Below are positions 49,810 through 59,110 of a stretch of 64,000 bases of DNA, piece after piece. How positions within the stretch are numbered: position 1 is the stretch's first letter; every line of letters starts with the position of its first letter. Source of the DNA: Paenibacillus methanolicus (GTDB lineage: Bacteria > Bacillota > Bacilli > Paenibacillales > Paenibacillaceae); NCBI RefSeq assembly GCF_008124765.1, contig NZ_VNHS01000006.1:1-64000 (forward strand). The letters are read 5' to 3'. The notes under the pieces are model-generated. The model was given only the letters and a program-made list of their open reading frames with translations, did no database searches and had not been told where the DNA came from. Made by a program: the position numbers and the translations under genes.

Positions 49810-50907
49810 TTACCGATGATCTGCTCCAACCGCTTCAGCGATGGACGCGTAACCGTCTGCGATAAGCCGCTGCCGTATTCCTAGCGCGAGCTCGTTCAAC
49901 AGTTCAGGTCCGCGGTATATAAGCGCGGTATAAATTTCGACTAAAGCTGCACCGGCGCGAATTTTATCGTATGCATCGTCTGCCGTAAAAATGCCGCCCG
50001 AACCGATAATGGGCAGCTTCCCGCCGGTCTGGCGGTACACGGCGCGAATGACTTCGGTAGATCTTGCTTTGAGCGGAAGACCGCTCAGTCCGCCGGTCTC
50101 CTTCTTGTTCGGGTGCGTCAGCCCGTCGCGGCTGATCGTCGTGTTCGTGGCGATAATCCCCGCTGCGCCGCTCTTCTGAATCGTCTCGACCGTATAGCCA
50201 AGCTGTTCGTCGGTCATATCCGGCGCGATCTTCACCAACACCGGCTTCGGCCGAGCTCCCGTCTTGGACGCTTGCTTCGCCGCTTCTTCCATAACGGTTG
50301 TAAGCAGCAAGCTAAGCTCGTCGCCGTGCTGCAGCGCGCGAAGATCGGGTGTATTCGGCGAGCTGATATTCACAACGAAGAAATCGCCGTACGGATACAG
50401 CTTCTGCATGCAGGCGCGGTAGTCTTCGTGCGCCGATTCGTTCGGCGTCGTCTTGTTCTTGCCGATATTCACGGCGATCGGAATACGGCGATCTTGCACG
50501 GCGGCCAGCCGCTGCGCCATCGCATCCGCGCCATCGTTGTTGAAGCCCATCCGGTTCACGAGCGCTTCGTCGCTCGGCAGTCGGAACAGCCGCGGCAGCT
50601 CGTTGCCGACTTGACCCTTCGGCGTGACCGTGCCAACCTCCGCGAAGCCGAATCCGATATTCGCGAACATCTCGACCGCCTTGGCGTTCTTGTCCAGACC
50701 GGCAGCAAGTCCGACTGGATGCGGGAACTGAAGTCCGAACAGGTTCACTTCCAATTCAGGGTACTGCTTCACCCCGTACATGCCGCGCATGACAGCCGGC
50801 AGCCCAGGAATTTTAGCTGCGGTATGCAGCCCGTCGATAACAAGGTGATGCGCTTTCTCGGGATCCATCTGAAAGAAGACAGGCTTGGCCAGCTTGGAAT
50901 ACAGCAC
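49810..50907 (-). CDS. pyrD: Dihydroorotate dehydrogenase, class 2 (quinone-dependent)
   Basis: A 365-residue FMN TIM-barrel enzyme oxidising dihydroorotate to orotate with membrane quinone. Class 2 is indicated by the N-terminal amphipathic membrane-attachment stretch (MLYSKLAKPVFFQMDPEKAHHLVIDGL) and the FNNDG and NISSPNTPDLR signatures (catalytic Ser in the latter, as class 2 uses Ser). FMN-binding ATNTT and GSGGI segments are seen. Start GTG 50907 is preferred, 9 nt from AAAGTGG; TTG 50916 directly touches it. Co-transcribed with the (p)ppGpp synthetase gene downstream. Confidence 0.93.
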   Translation of the reverse strand: MLYSKLAKPVFFQMDPEKAHHLVIDGLHTAAKIPGLPAVMRGMYGVKQYPELEVNLFGLQFPHPVGLAAGLDKNAKAVEMFANIGFGFAEVGTVTPKGQVGNELPRLFRLPSDEALVNRMGFNNDGADAMAQRLAAVQDRRIPIAVNIGKNKTTPNESAHEDYRACMQKLYPYGDFFVVNISSPNTPDLRALQHGDELSLLLTTVMEEAAKQASKTGARPKPVLVKIAPDMTDEQLGYTVETIQKSGAAGIIATNTTISRDGLTHPNKKETGGLSGLPLKARSTEVIRAVYRQTGGKLPIIGSGGIFTADDAYDKIRAGAALVEIYTALIYRGPELLNELALGIRQRLIADGYASIAEAVGADHR

Positions 50908-51032
50908 TTGAATCAACCACTTTCGTTCGTCTATTTAGCTCTATCGAACAGTTTATCCTTTTCTGGCACAAAAAGAAAGAGCTCTGCCCCGCTTGGACCG
51001 CCATTTTAAGGCCTTGGCCGCGCATAAAAGGA

Positions 51033-51061
51033 TTGATCGCCACTTCGTAAACGGTTACAAT
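51033..51061 (+). promoter_or_regulatory. SigA promoter of the 46-aa membrane peptide
   Basis: TTGATC (51033-51038) and TACAAT (51056-51061) with 17 nt spacing lie 40 nt upstream of the start codon at 51101. Confidence 0.65.
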
Positions 51062-51100
51062 ATAACTACATGTCCATTTTGAAAAGAAGGGTTGATTCGC

Positions 51101-51241
51101 ATGAGCCATCCAAAGAAAAGACCGCCTGCCATGAAAACAAAACCTAAAGAAACCGTCAATAAAAAAGCGTTAATTTGGGTGCTCTCGTCCTTCGCCGCCA
51201 TCGCGATCCTCATGGCCGTGTTGCTCATCGTCAACAACTAA
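51101..51241 (+). CDS. Small single-helix membrane peptide (46 aa), unknown function
   Basis: A 46-residue peptide with a very basic, Lys/Pro-rich N-terminus (MSHPKKRPPAMKTKPKETVNKK) and one membrane helix (ALIWVLSSFAAIAILMAVLLIVNN) reaching the C-terminus. It has a good promoter, AAGAAGGG before the ATG and a strong terminator, so it should be a real gene although it is short. I do not recognise the family. Confidence 0.7.
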   Translation: MSHPKKRPPAMKTKPKETVNKKALIWVLSSFAAIAILMAVLLIVNN

Positions 51242-51268
51242 TTCGATAACGCTTCTATATAACAGCGC

Positions 51269-51306
51269 GAACAGGCCGCTCCTTCAACCGAAGGAGCGGC
51301 CTGTTC
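51269..51306. terminator. Perfect bidirectional terminator
   Basis: GAACAGGCCGCTCCTT (51269-51284) and AAGGAGCGGCCTGTTC (51291-51306) form a 16-bp stem with a six-base loop between the 46-aa gene and the convergent NHL-repeat gene. Confidence 0.92.
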
Positions 51307-51310
51307 GTTG

Positions 51311-52891
51311 TTAGGAGAACTGTTTATGCCGCATAAGCACGGCGCCTACATCGGACAGCCACTGCACGTCAAGCTCAGCTTCTTCCGCGAAAAATCGAAC
51401 CGGCACGAACAGTCGGCCTTCTTTATAGAAAGGAACCGCCGACAGTTTGACGTTCTGCGTCTTGCCCGCCTCGGATTTAGCTATCAAGGCTGCCTTCGCA
51501 GTCACCGTGTAACTCAATTCGCCGCGGGTCAATACCGTCTTGCCTTCCCTGTATTGCACGGTGAAACCGAGCTGCTCGGTGATGACGCGCACCGGCACGA
51601 ACGTCGCTGCGTTCATTACGACCGGCGCGGCATCCGTGGCGATCCGTTGCCGATCCAGCAGCAAATGGATTGTCTCGGCTTTCTTCAACCCGGCCGGCAA
51701 CGCGTAAGGCCTCACGATGCCGATTCGGTTGTTCCCCGCATCCGCGACCGCGAACGAATCGCCTCCCAGCCACGCGACATCGGTCGGCTTGTTGAAGCCG
51801 GATGCCGACGCGACGCCATCCACCCGCCCGGTATCGCCCGGCGTGCCCGCAAGGGTCGTCACGACGCCGTCCTTCAAATAACGGATCGCGTGATTGAGCG
51901 AATCCGCGATGAGCAGGCCGCCCTCCGACGTCACCGCCAGCCCTCTCGGCGCGTTGAACTTCGCCTCCGCGGCAACCCCGTCCGCATAATCCCCCGTCAC
52001 ATATGCTTCCTCTTCGCCATAGCCCGGGAACAATCCCGTCCGGCCGCCCGCGACGGTTGTCACGACGCCTTGGCCGAAATCGATATAGCGGATCCGCTGA
52101 TTGCCCGTATCGCTGACAAATAAATTCCCCTTCGCGTCGAGCGCCAAGCCGCTAGGCTCGTTAAACTTGGCCCCGGCTAGCGGCCCGTCCGCGAAATTAC
52201 CGGCGAGCTCCGCTTCCTCCGCCGATAAAATCGCGCGCTCCGGCGGCGTGCCGATCGTCGACACCTTCCCGGCTTCGATCTTGCGAATGACATGATTAAG
52301 CGTATCCGCCACGTAGATAATGCCATCGGCGGTCACCGCCACGTCTAGCGGATGATAGAAACGAGCCTCCGCCGATTGTCCATCCTTACTGCCGATTGCG
52401 CCGTTGCCGGCTATCGTCGTCAACATGCCGGCACGGTCCAGCTTTCGGATTGCATGGTTCTCCGTATCCGCGATGTACATGTTGCCGTTGGCGTCGGCGG
52501 CAAGTCCGCCCGGCTCGTTAAGGACGGACTCGCCGATCTTGCCGTCATTCAGCCCGCCAAGCGCCAAGTCCCAGTCTCCGCTCGCCCAGTCCGTGCCGGC
52601 AAGCGTCGAGGTAGCGCCGTCTGCCGCAATCGTGCGTATACGCTGATTGTGCGTATCGGCCAGCACGAGCGATCCGCTCACGGCAAGCAACGAGGTTGGC
52701 TGATTAAAGGTCGCTTCGCTACCCTTCCCTTCTCGATAAGCGTACTCTCCGCTGCCGGCCAGCGTATGGATTTCGTATAAAGATTTCTTGGTTTCTAGCG
52801 CGGAAGCTGAAGCCCCCGCGGCCGCTGCAGGCTCAACCGTCGTCAGTAGAAGCGCCGAGCCCAATGCCGCCATGATTAAGCTATTCTTCAT
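51311..52891 (-). CDS. Secreted NHL-repeat beta-propeller with C-terminal stalk domain
   Basis: A 526-residue exported protein. Signal peptide MKNSLIMAALGSALLLTTVEPAAAA; then about six NHL repeats (about residues 40-390), each containing GV/GL-A-x-D-x-x-G-N-x-Y/F-V-A/I-D-T-x-N-x-x-I-R-x-I (for example LAADANGNMYIADTENHAIRKLD, LALDAKGNLFVSDTGNQRIRYID); then a copper-amine-oxidase N-terminal-like stalk domain (about 405-526, LDRQRIATDAAPVVMNAATFVPVRVITEQLGFTV). NHL propellers bind protein or carbohydrate; the stalk attaches the protein to the envelope in Paenibacillaceae. Second gene after the FecR/cohesin-like gene (12 nt gap). Confidence 0.87.
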   Translation of the reverse strand: MKNSLIMAALGSALLLTTVEPAAAAGASASALETKKSLYEIHTLAGSGEYAYREGKGSEATFNQPTSLLAVSGSLVLADTHNQRIRTIAADGATSTLAGTDWASGDWDLALGGLNDGKIGESVLNEPGGLAADANGNMYIADTENHAIRKLDRAGMLTTIAGNGAIGSKDGQSAEARFYHPLDVAVTADGIIYVADTLNHVIRKIEAGKVSTIGTPPERAILSAEEAELAGNFADGPLAGAKFNEPSGLALDAKGNLFVSDTGNQRIRYIDFGQGVVTTVAGGRTGLFPGYGEEEAYVTGDYADGVAAEAKFNAPRGLAVTSEGGLLIADSLNHAIRYLKDGVVTTLAGTPGDTGRVDGVASASGFNKPTDVAWLGGDSFAVADAGNNRIGIVRPYALPAGLKKAETIHLLLDRQRIATDAAPVVMNAATFVPVRVITEQLGFTVQYREGKTVLTRGELSYTVTAKAALIAKSEAGKTQNVKLSAVPFYKEGRLFVPVRFFAEEAELDVQWLSDVGAVLMRHKQFS

Positions 52892-52903
52892 GTGCACATG
52901 CTC

Positions 52904-54676
52904 CTAACCTTGCTGTGTAGGGCGAATGGTGAATTCGCCATAATAAGTGGAACGATACACGGCCTCGCCGTTCTCGTTCAGTCCCGTGACGCTCTTCAAA
53001 CGGAAACGAAGCGTATCACCGGAGACGATCGAGGAGCCAAGCGCGAACGGCAGCCGAACGATCGCAGCCGGATCTTGGATCGCGAGCGCCTCGCCCGCAA
53101 ATTTGGCAACCGAGTACACCACCGTCGGCTTCGGCAGCGAACCGCCGTTTTGCGCGGCGCTCATCAGCTTAAGCTGATCGGCGCTTAGCGCGTTCGGCAG
53201 GATTTCGCCGGCTGGCTCTACTTTGAACGGACTCGTCGTTTTGCGAATAGCGATGTAAGCTGGCGTTTGGTAGGCGTCCATATCAAACGTCAAGCGCTCG
53301 TCGTATTCCAATTCCAATTGAAACGCGGAAATTTTCTTGTCCTCGGTGAAATCGTCCAGATTGACATCAATGTTGATCGTGCCCCCGATTTGCTCCCCCG
53401 TTATTTTAACGGTCGGGATGACGGAGCTTCCCCCGCTGACAGGCGGGTTCTTGGCGGTCTGGTCGACCGGCTTCTTCAGGTCTTCCGCTTTCTGCGCTAA
53501 TTTTTCCAACGCCTCGCGATTCCGCTCGTCGGTCGTCTGATTTTGTTCAGCTAATTTACGAATCAGCTCGGCTTGAAGTCGACGTTTCTCTTCCAATAAC
53601 CGTTGTTCTTGCTCGTAGCGCCGCTGTTCCTGCTCCATTTGCCTCAACGCTTCTTGCAATTCGACTTTTTCTTTTTCGGTTAGATCCATCGTTTCTTTCG
53701 TCTTCAGATCAATGATCGTTCGACCGGCTTCTTCATTAACCTGATCGGCCAGTCGCTCCAGCTCCTCCGAATTCACCTTATTCGTCTGCATGGCTTTCTG
53801 AGCGATCAAAGTAACAAACAGGTTGTAATTATGCGCAAGTCGCTCCAGATCTTCCTTCGATTCTACGCCCTCGGGCTTGGAGTCGCTGCCCGAGCCGGTT
53901 GCCATCTGCTTCTTCCAGCGCTCGATCTGCTGCTGCTGCTCGTTTGCGATATCGGCAGCGCTCATCACGATGGAACGGATGATATCGGGAGGGACGGAGG
54001 ATACCAGTTTCTCCACGTCAAGCGTCGACACCCACGTATGAACGCCATCCTCGTTCTGCGTCTGCACGATTTGTTGAGATGGGTATATGACCGTTTGCTT
54101 CCCCGCTCCCGTCCCGCCGCCGCTGCCGGTATTTTTATTCACTACCGATTCGATCACGCCCGCCGCCAAAACGACGTTCGATACGCGCGTGCGGGGGTTG
54201 ACGACGACAATAAACTTCGTGCCGCGAACGCCCATGATCGAGGTCGGCGTTTCGACTTCGAAACTGTCCTCGGCCCCGGCCACCGACTTGACCTTCACCC
54301 ACAACGTTCCCGCCCATACGTTCAGCTTCGTTTTGGAGCCGGTCTTGTCTTTAAGTTTCGTAAAGGATATTTCGGATTCGCCGCCGACCGTCATTTCGTC
54401 GCGGTCCGAATCATCGCTTGCCAGTTCGAGTTGGACGCTGCCGTCCTTGCCCGTCTTGAGCAGGTCGCCTTCGTTCAAGCTCATGTTTTTGAACGCCTTG
54501 AACGGCTTCGAGCCGCCCGATTTCAGCACGGACACGCTGCCCTTCAGCGATTTGACGATAGCGACGCGCATCACCTGCGCGGATGCCTGTTTCGTTCCCG
54601 TCCACAGAACGGCAGGCGCGATCAGCAGCGCGAAGCATAGCATGATCGACGTAAATCTAGCATAATAGCGATTCAA
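52904..54676 (-). CDS. Secreted FecR-domain, coiled-coil and cohesin-like protein
   Basis: A 590-residue exported protein. Signal peptide to about residue 34; FecR domain about 36-175 (VKSLKGSVSVLKSGG, LNEGDLLKTGKDGSVQLEL, TPTSIMGVRGTKFIVVV); a long charged helical region about 235-405, with EKEKVELQEALRQMEQEQRRYEQEQRLLEEKRRLQAELIRKL strongly coiled-coil; then about 420-590 a beta domain whose pattern (GTINIDVNLDDFTEDKKISAFQLELEYDERLTF...VVYSVAKFAGEA...VRLPFAL...SGDTLRFRLKSV) resembles a cohesin module. Start TTG 54676 has AAGGAGG 7 nt upstream. Together with the NHL-repeat gene it forms an envelope two-gene unit. Confidence 0.82.
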   Translation of the reverse strand: MNRYYARFTSIMLCFALLIAPAVLWTGTKQASAQVMRVAIVKSLKGSVSVLKSGGSKPFKAFKNMSLNEGDLLKTGKDGSVQLELASDDSDRDEMTVGGESEISFTKLKDKTGSKTKLNVWAGTLWVKVKSVAGAEDSFEVETPTSIMGVRGTKFIVVVNPRTRVSNVVLAAGVIESVVNKNTGSGGGTGAGKQTVIYPSQQIVQTQNEDGVHTWVSTLDVEKLVSSVPPDIIRSIVMSAADIANEQQQQIERWKKQMATGSGSDSKPEGVESKEDLERLAHNYNLFVTLIAQKAMQTNKVNSEELERLADQVNEEAGRTIIDLKTKETMDLTEKEKVELQEALRQMEQEQRRYEQEQRLLEEKRRLQAELIRKLAEQNQTTDERNREALEKLAQKAEDLKKPVDQTAKNPPVSGGSSVIPTVKITGEQIGGTINIDVNLDDFTEDKKISAFQLELEYDERLTFDMDAYQTPAYIAIRKTTSPFKVEPAGEILPNALSADQLKLMSAAQNGGSLPKPTVVYSVAKFAGEALAIQDPAAIVRLPFALGSSIVSGDTLRFRLKSVTGLNENGEAVYRSTYYGEFTIRPTQQG

Positions 54677-54786
54677 GCGTTCTCCTCCTTATGTAGCCAT
54701 CTCCCGAGCATGTTGGGTAGGTCCCGATACCTATGAAAATACCGAACCGAACGCCGAGCAACCGAGAGACTCATAACTTCCAGCCT

Positions 54787-54823
54787 ATCTTCTATTCTAT
54801 CCTCGCGCTCATAAAACTGGCAA
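54787..54823 (-). promoter_or_regulatory. Promoter of the FecR/NHL operon
   Basis: On the minus strand TTGCCA (54823-54818) and TAGAAT (54799-54794) are spaced by 18 nt; start of transcription near 54787 gives a leader of about 110 nt before TTG 54676. The leader contains short complementary segments such as AGGT/ACCT but I cannot match it to a known riboswitch class. Confidence 0.55.
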
Positions 54824-54840
54824 TACGAAAGACGACAAAT

Positions 54841-54870
54841 AACCCCTGGCCGCCTTAGGCGCCAGGGGTT
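54841..54870 (-). terminator. Terminator of the ferredoxin gene
   Basis: AACCCCTGGC (54841-54850) with GCCAGGGGTT (54861-54870) make a 10-bp stem just downstream of the ferredoxin stop; on the minus strand TTATTTG follows, a weak U-run. Confidence 0.6.
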
Positions 54871-54891
54871 ACAGCTTCAATCGAGCGGGAT

Positions 54892-55167
<276 letters not shown>

Positions 55168-55199
55168 TCATGCCCATAATTATAATGATTATTATGACT

Positions 55200-56474
55200 T
55201 TAATCATCACTACTATATAACAAAAGCTCGTCTGTTTGCAAGGATGTCCCTCGAATTCGTTTGTTGCGGATGAGCGCCGACGGGTCGTCGCCCAGCATGC
55301 CTGCGGTCAGTACCGCGTCCTCGCCGAATTTGTCGCGCAGCATATCCATCGCTTTCGTAAGCGCCTCTTTCTTCGGTTGCTCTTCGTAGCTGAACAGATC
55401 CAACTGAATGGCCGATTCGTCCCGCGGACTCAAGTTTTGCAGCGTCACGCCGAGCAAGCGCAGCGGTGCGCCTTCCCGCCAATGCTGATCGAACAGCTTG
55501 GTCGCTTCCTTATAAAGGTCCGGCGTGGCATCCGTCGGATTGGGCAACGTCGCAGAACGCGTAATCGTCGACATGTCGGGATTGCGCATCGTGATCTGCA
55601 CGACCTTGGCCATTAGCTTCTGTCTGCGCATTCTACGCCCCGTCTGATCCGTCAGATTGAGCAGAATCCGATGGGCTTCCTCGCGCTTGGTCACGTCGCG
55701 CGGCATCGTCGTCGTGTGGCCGATCGATTTGTTCGGCTCCCGCTGCTCGTTCACCGGCGCGTGGTCGATGCCGTGGGCCGCGGCTTTCATCCAGATGCCG
55801 ACGACGCCGAATTGCTTCGCGAGCAATCCTTCGTCCGCGGCCGCCAGCTGTCCGATCGTCCGGATGTTAAGCTTTCTTAGTTTGTCCGCCGTCTTCCGCC
55901 CGATACCGAATAAAGTGTCGCATGGCTTATCCCACAACAGATTGGGGACATCCCGGATGCGAAGCACGGTGAAGCCGTTCGGCTTCTTCATATCCGATGC
56001 CATCTTCGCCAAGAGCTTGTTCGGCGCAACGCCGATCGAACAGGGCAGCTGCCACTCCTCCCGAATCCGCCGTTGTATCGCGCGCGCGATCTCGAGCGGC
56101 TCCCCGAAGGTGGAAGAACCGGTAATGTCGAGGTAGCATTCGTCGATCGAGGACGCTTCCACCAAAGGCGTATACTGCGAGGCAATGTTCAAAAATCCTC
56201 TGGAGTATTTGCGGTACAGATCGAAATCCGGCTGGATCAGCATCAGATCCGGGCATAGCTTCAGGCCTTGGCGAACGGTCATCCCCGTCTTGACGCCGCG
56301 CATGCGAGCCTCATAAGAGGACGTCACGATGACGCCTTTGCGCAGCTCCGCGCTGCCGGCCACCGCGGTCGCCTTTCCTTTATATATGTCAGGCTGCTCC
56401 GCTTCATGAACGGAGCAATAAAACGCGTTCATATCGACATGGACGATAATTCGCCCCGTTCGTTTATCCGCCAT
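55200..56474 (-). CDS. dinB: DNA polymerase IV (Y family)
   Basis: A 424-residue Y-family translesion polymerase. Palm motifs: VHVDMNAFYCSVHEAEQPDIYKGKATAVAG (metal Asp) and SSIDECYLDIT (metal Asp-Glu pair); the thumb has helix-hairpin-helix IGRKTADKLRKLNIRTIGQLA; the little finger occupies about 245-350. The C-terminus (LQLDLFSYEEQPKK, here IQLDLFSYEE) matches a beta-clamp-binding QLxLF peptide. It copies past lesions at low fidelity. No LexA box is visible in the 240-nt gap upstream. Confidence 0.94.
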   Translation of the reverse strand: MADKRTGRIIVHVDMNAFYCSVHEAEQPDIYKGKATAVAGSAELRKGVIVTSSYEARMRGVKTGMTVRQGLKLCPDLMLIQPDFDLYRKYSRGFLNIASQYTPLVEASSIDECYLDITGSSTFGEPLEIARAIQRRIREEWQLPCSIGVAPNKLLAKMASDMKKPNGFTVLRIRDVPNLLWDKPCDTLFGIGRKTADKLRKLNIRTIGQLAAADEGLLAKQFGVVGIWMKAAAHGIDHAPVNEQREPNKSIGHTTTMPRDVTKREEAHRILLNLTDQTGRRMRRQKLMAKVVQITMRNPDMSTITRSATLPNPTDATPDLYKEATKLFDQHWREGAPLRLLGVTLQNLSPRDESAIQLDLFSYEEQPKKEALTKAMDMLRDKFGEDAVLTAGMLGDDPSALIRNKRIRGTSLQTDELLLYSSDD

Positions 56475-56638
56475 GTTCCGATCCCTTACCCTTCAGTTAC
56501 ACTGCTGAAATATATAAATCATACAATCGCCGGTTGTCCCGGTCAACCTGCCGTCCAAGCGCAGGTAGCGCTCGCACGATGGCTTGTTCTCCTGCTCGAA
56601 AAGCCGATATTTTCGCCGTTTTCGCACCATCCGATTCG

Positions 56639-56667
56639 TTTACGCCCGATACATCTCATGCTATAAT
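56639..56667 (+). promoter_or_regulatory. Promoter of cimA
   Basis: TTTACG (56639-56644) and TATAAT (56662-56667) spaced by 17 nt, with TGC before the -10 (56659-56661). It contains the 11-mer TGCTATAATGA. No T-box or leader peptide is seen in the roughly 48-nt leader. Confidence 0.7.
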
Positions 56668-56720
56668 GATAAAATTATGAATTTATAGACAGTTTACATG
56701 AGGGAAGGAGCGTCCAAGCA

Positions 56721-58334
56721 ATGGCACAGGCAATCTCCATATTCGACACAACGCTGCGGGACGGCACGCAAGGGGAAGGCATCAGCCTATCGGCCGATGA
56801 CAAATTGAAAATCGCCCAGAAGCTCGATGCTCTCGGCGTTCATTATATCGAAGGCGGCAATCCGGGCAGCAACAGCAAGGATATCGAATTTTTCCAGCGC
56901 GCCAAGAACCTCCGTCTCAATGCGAAACTGACCGCGTTCGGCAGCACGAGACGCAAGAACAGTCTGGCCGAGCACGATACCAGCCTCATCCGGATCGTCG
57001 AGTCCGGCGTACCTGCCGCCACGCTGGTCGGCAAATCGTGGGATTTCCATGTGCATACCGCGCTCCAAACGACGCTCGAGGAAAATCTCGCCATGATTTA
57101 CGATTCGTTCGCTTTCCTGAAGCGCAGCGGCGTCGAGGCGATCTACGACGCGGAGCACTTCTTCGACGGCTACAAGCATAATCCGGAATACGCGTTGGCC
57201 GCGCTGCGCAGCGCGCAGGACGCCGGCGCGGATTGGCTCGTGCTGTGCGATACGAACGGCGGCACGCTCCCTTCGGAAATTCACGAGATCGTCTCCCGCG
57301 TGCGTTCGGAGCTTACGGCGCCGATCGGCATACATACCCATAACGACTGCGAGCTGGCCGTCGCCAATACGCTTGCGGCCGTCCAAGCCGGCGCAAGGCA
57401 AGTGCAAGGGACGATCAACGGATACGGCGAACGGTGCGGTAACGCGAACCTGTGCTCGATTATCCCGAATTTACAGCTTAAGATGAACTACCCTTGTCTG
57501 TCGCCGGAACAGCTCCAATCGCTCACGAGCACGGCGCGCTACATTAGCGAGATCGCCAACGCCACCATGCCGGTCGGCCAACCGTTCGTCGGCAACGCGG
57601 CGTTTGCGCACAAAGGCGGCATTCACGTATCCGCGATCATGAAAGACTCGAAAACCTACGAGCATATTCAACCGCAGTTGGTCGGCAACAAGCAGCGCAT
57701 ACTCGTCTCCGAATTGGCCGGTCAAAGCAATATCATCTCGAAGGCGCAAGAGCTCGGACTGGATATTAACGCGAACAACGACAAGACGAAGCAAATTATG
57801 GAACAGATTAAGGAACTGGAACATCAAGGCTATCAATACGAAGGCGCGGATGCTTCGCTCGAACTGCTGCTCAGAGATGCGTTCGGGGAGACGAAAGCCG
57901 TATTCACGCTCGATTCGTTCAAGATGATCATGGAGAAATCGGCTGGCCAAATGAACGCGGAAGCGATCGTGAAAGTAAACGTCGACGGCCAGTCGGTCTA
58001 CACCGCCGCCGAAGGCAACGGACCGGTCAACGCGCTCGACAACGCGCTGCGCAAAGCTCTTGTTCAATTCTTCCCGAACATCAACGCGATTCATCTGACG
58101 GATTACAAAGTGCGCGTCATCGACGAGAAGGACGCGACGGCGGCCAAAGTCCGCGTTCTCATGGAATCCACCGATTTCACGAGCTCCTGGAGCACGGTCG
58201 GCGTCTCCAGCAATGTCATCGAAGCGAGCTGGGAAGCGCTCGTCGACAGCTTCCGCTACGCGTTGCTGAAGATGGACAAAGTGGAGCCTGCGCAGGATGA
58301 ACCGCGCGAGCGATTCGGTCTGGTGAACCACTAA
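56721..58334 (+). CDS. cimA: (R)-citramalate synthase
   Basis: A 537-residue acyl-CoA condensing enzyme that makes citramalate from pyruvate and acetyl-CoA, first step of the threonine-independent isoleucine route. Catalytic TIM barrel: DTTLRDGTQGEGISLS, HTHNDCELAVAN (metal His pair) and GNAAFAHKGGIHVSA. The C-terminal third is the LeuA-type regulatory dimer domain (SFKMIMEKS, AEGNGPVNALDNALRKAL), which mediates feedback by isoleucine in this family. GTQGEGISLSADDK and the length of 537 distinguish it from 2-isopropylmalate synthase (about 510). Start ATG 56721 has GGAAGGAG upstream. Confidence 0.93.
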   Translation: MAQAISIFDTTLRDGTQGEGISLSADDKLKIAQKLDALGVHYIEGGNPGSNSKDIEFFQRAKNLRLNAKLTAFGSTRRKNSLAEHDTSLIRIVESGVPAATLVGKSWDFHVHTALQTTLEENLAMIYDSFAFLKRSGVEAIYDAEHFFDGYKHNPEYALAALRSAQDAGADWLVLCDTNGGTLPSEIHEIVSRVRSELTAPIGIHTHNDCELAVANTLAAVQAGARQVQGTINGYGERCGNANLCSIIPNLQLKMNYPCLSPEQLQSLTSTARYISEIANATMPVGQPFVGNAAFAHKGGIHVSAIMKDSKTYEHIQPQLVGNKQRILVSELAGQSNIISKAQELGLDINANNDKTKQIMEQIKELEHQGYQYEGADASLELLLRDAFGETKAVFTLDSFKMIMEKSAGQMNAEAIVKVNVDGQSVYTAAEGNGPVNALDNALRKALVQFFPNINAIHLTDYKVRVIDEKDATAAKVRVLMESTDFTSSWSTVGVSSNVIEASWEALVDSFRYALLKMDKVEPAQDEPRERFGLVNH

Positions 58335-58355
58335 CGCGAGCTAATAAGAACGAAT

Positions 58356-58400
58356 AACGCCCCGCCGACAAGATTGGTCTTGTCGCGCGAGGCGTTTTTT
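58356..58400 (+). terminator. Terminator of cimA
   Basis: A long hairpin (AACGCCCCGCCGACAAGA with TCTTGTCGCGCGAGGCGTT, a few mismatches) ends in TTTTTT at 58400, 25 nt after the cimA stop. It may also act for the convergent ResA-like gene. Confidence 0.85.
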
Positions 58401-58432
58401 CATCTCCCTAAACCTTAACGCTCCGGCTTGGG

Positions 58433-58984
58433 TTAGTTGAGCCACTTCTCGATTTTATCTTCCCACTCGGCCTTCGTGATAACCCCTTGTACCCGCTCGC
58501 GCACAACCCCGTTCTCATCGATAATCAGACTCGTCGGGAACGTGTTGATCTTGTACAGATCGGTTGCCGTCCCCTCGCGGTCCATCAGGATCGGGAACGT
58601 CAGCTTCTGCTGGTCGACGAATTCGCGCGCTTGGCGTTCCTTGTCCAGCTTGGTCGAATTGACGCCGAGCAGCACCATGCGGTCCGCGTATTTTACCGAC
58701 AATTCCTGCAGATCCGGGGCTTCCAGTTCGCAAGGATAGCACCACGACGCCCAGAAATTGAGCAGCGTCAACTTGTCGCTCTGCCCGCCGATCGCGACCG
58801 ATTGATCGTCCAAATTCGGCAGCGACAACGCGGGAGCCGTATAACCGGGCTTCGGCTTCGATTCCGATGACGATGATGATGATGCCGCCGTGGCATTGCC
58901 CGCAGCGCCCTTCGATTGGTTCTGATACAAAGCCGCACCCGTCAGCACAAGAATGACGGCGAGCAGCAGCAGCGTTCTTCTCAT
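58433..58984 (-). CDS. ResA/TlpA-like thiol-disulfide oxidoreductase
   Basis: A 183-residue membrane-anchored thioredoxin-fold protein. The N-terminal MRRTLLLLAVILVLTGAALY anchor is followed by a Ser-rich linker and the TlpA/ResA domain with WASWCYPCELEAPDL active site (CYPC), GVNSTK and cis-Pro FPTSLIIDENG. ResA-type proteins reduce apocytochrome c or sporulation proteins outside the membrane. CYPC is not the CEPC of B. subtilis ResA. No cytochrome biogenesis genes are adjacent. Confidence 0.87.
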   Translation of the reverse strand: MRRTLLLLAVILVLTGAALYQNQSKGAAGNATAASSSSSSESKPKPGYTAPALSLPNLDDQSVAIGGQSDKLTLLNFWASWCYPCELEAPDLQELSVKYADRMVLLGVNSTKLDKERQAREFVDQQKLTFPILMDREGTATDLYKINTFPTSLIIDENGVVRERVQGVITKAEWEDKIEKWLN

Positions 58985-59110
58985 GTCAAGCCTTCTTTCG
59001 TCTGATTGATTGCATGTCCCATCTAAAGGTCATGTTACCATGGCGGGGATGGAAGCTCAAGTTCAGGGGAAGATTATTCATTATGAGACTTTGACGTGGG
59101 AGAGATGAAA

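Noticed and set aside
56475-56720. LexA box before dinB and T-box before cimA
   Set aside because: No CGAACnnnnGTTCG-like palindrome and no T-box GGTGG/TGGN core is present.
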